Of a stretch of 14,348 nt of DNA, positions 13,845 to 14,348 are shown in pieces. The position numbers and the translations under genes were made by a program. Below the pieces are notes generated by a model. The model searched no databases and was not told the origin of the DNA. It saw only the letters and a list, made by a program, of their open reading frames with translations. Source of the stretch: Ruminococcus sp. UBA5129 (lineage in GTDB: Bacteria > Bacillota > Clostridia > Oscillospirales > Ruminococcaceae); the NCBI GenBank assembly GCA_002414125.1, contig DHYN01000098.1, positions 46,127 to 60,474 on the forward strand, given 5' to 3'. Within the stretch, counting starts at the first letter, position 1. Each line of letters begins with the position of its first letter.

Positions 13845-14348
13845 ATGACTAATTGGGAAAATATTGTCTCTGGAAAAGAATTAATAACTGCAAAAAACAA
13901 ACGAAAGAATCAGTACATAGAGAATCGTGAAAGAAAAATTGCTTTACAAGAGCTTGAAAAAGAAGGTTGGGAGTATGTTCAGGATTACGCTGACCCTAAA
14001 TTTGTTAAAGTAAGAAAAGAAAAGCCATTTTATGAACGATTTGAAAATCAGATATGGCTGCTTTTCTTTCAGATGGGTTTTAAATATCTTAATCGTGATA
14101 GCAATTTCAAAATGAATTACGATTTCAATAATCCTGATTTTACTCAGCAAATTGATGTTTTTGCAGCAGATGATGAAACCATCTTAATCGTGGAATGTAA
14201 ATCATCAGAAGAATTAAATGAAGTACAATTCAAAAAAGATATTGAAAAACTTCATGGACAAATGGACGGTTTAAGGAAATGTGCTCTCAAACAATTCCCT
14301 GGAAGAAAAGTAAAGTTTATCTGGGCAACTCATAATTGCATTATGAGT
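13845..14348 (+). CDS. Partial gene: PD-(D/E)xK nuclease-like N-terminus, possibly a DGQHR/DndB-like protein
   Basis: The gene opens with ATG at 13845 behind a perfect AGGAGG (13832-13837) and stays open to the window edge, giving at least 168 residues. Residues 1-58 are charged and helical, with many Lys, Arg and Glu. From about 60 comes PFYERFENQIWLLFFQMGFK, an acidic helix, then QQIDVFAADDETILIVECKS with Asp 104, Glu 117 and Lys 119 in the spacing of a PD-(D/E)xK (Mrr-like) nuclease core, and then KVKFIWATHN. I recall proteins with this opening that continue into a DGQHR (DndB-like) domain; that part would lie outside the window and is not seen. Co-transcribed with the adenine methyltransferase, it could be a restriction or modification-sensing partner. 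The nuclease fold is inferred from motif spacing. Confidence 0.75.
   Translation, partial: MTNWENIVSGKELITAKNKRKNQYIENRERKIALQELEKEGWEYVQDYADPKFVKVRKEKPFYERFENQIWLLFFQMGFKYLNRDSNFKMNYDFNNPDFTQQIDVFAADDETILIVECKSSEELNEVQFKKDIEKLHGQMDGLRKCALKQFPGRKVKFIWATHNCIMS

Noticed and set aside
1..14348. tRNA, rRNA genes or insertion sequences
   Set aside because: I saw no cloverleaf with a T-loop consensus, no rRNA motifs and no transposase-like open frame or terminal inverted repeats of an IS.

Overview
The window looks like a piece of a low-to-mid GC Gram-positive (Firmicutes/Clostridia) chromosome, most likely a Ruminococcus-like Oscillospiraceae. This rests on the gene order rimP-nusA-ylxR-ylxQ-infB-rbfA-nrnA-truB, strong GGAGG ribosome binding sites, a ThiT-type thiamine transporter under a TPP riboswitch, and sigma-A promoters of the TTGACN-17-TATAAT kind. 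The taxon is inferred from gene content and style, not from a search.

Region 1 (9-7807, minus strand) is the conserved transcription/translation operon: rimP, nusA, ylxR, ylxQ, infB, an unrecognised acidic protein, rbfA, nrnA and truB, tightly packed and often overlapping. Its promoter is at 7778-7807. A strong hairpin near the start of the leader (7731-7754) is followed by an interrupted U-run and is a candidate for NusA autoregulation. IF2 carries an N-terminal array of eleven 8-residue repeats encoded by 24-nt tandem repeats.

Region 2 (7841-9579, minus strand) is a thiamine-responsive unit: promoter, TPP riboswitch aptamer (9446-9531), terminator-like expression platform, a patatin-like phospholipase gene, thiT, and an intrinsic terminator at 7841-7889. 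Region 3 (9597-10509, minus strand) is a single unrecognised membrane protein with a possible lipoprotein signal and its own promoter.

Region 4 (about 10640-12910) holds an Lsa-type ABC-F ribosome protection gene on the plus strand. Its 270-nt leader has a strong promoter, a three-codon upstream ORF (Met-Arg-Arg-stop), an intrinsic terminator just before the gene, and a competing antiterminator of about 25 base pairs. This is a clear candidate for antibiotic-induced ribosome-mediated attenuation. The segment is bordered on the left by an apparently orphaned minus-strand terminator and on the right by an orphan inward-facing promoter. The two inward-facing promoters share the 10-mer GTCACTTGAC, suggesting acquired or rearranged resistance DNA.

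Region 5 (12951-14348, plus strand, clearly AT-richer) starts an accessory operon: a Dam-type adenine methyltransferase followed, 25 bases later, by a gene cut off by the window edge whose N-terminal part is a PD-(D/E)xK nuclease-like domain. The start resembles proteins that continue into a DGQHR/DndB-like domain. This pair is the best candidate in the window for a little-described DNA modification/defence system.
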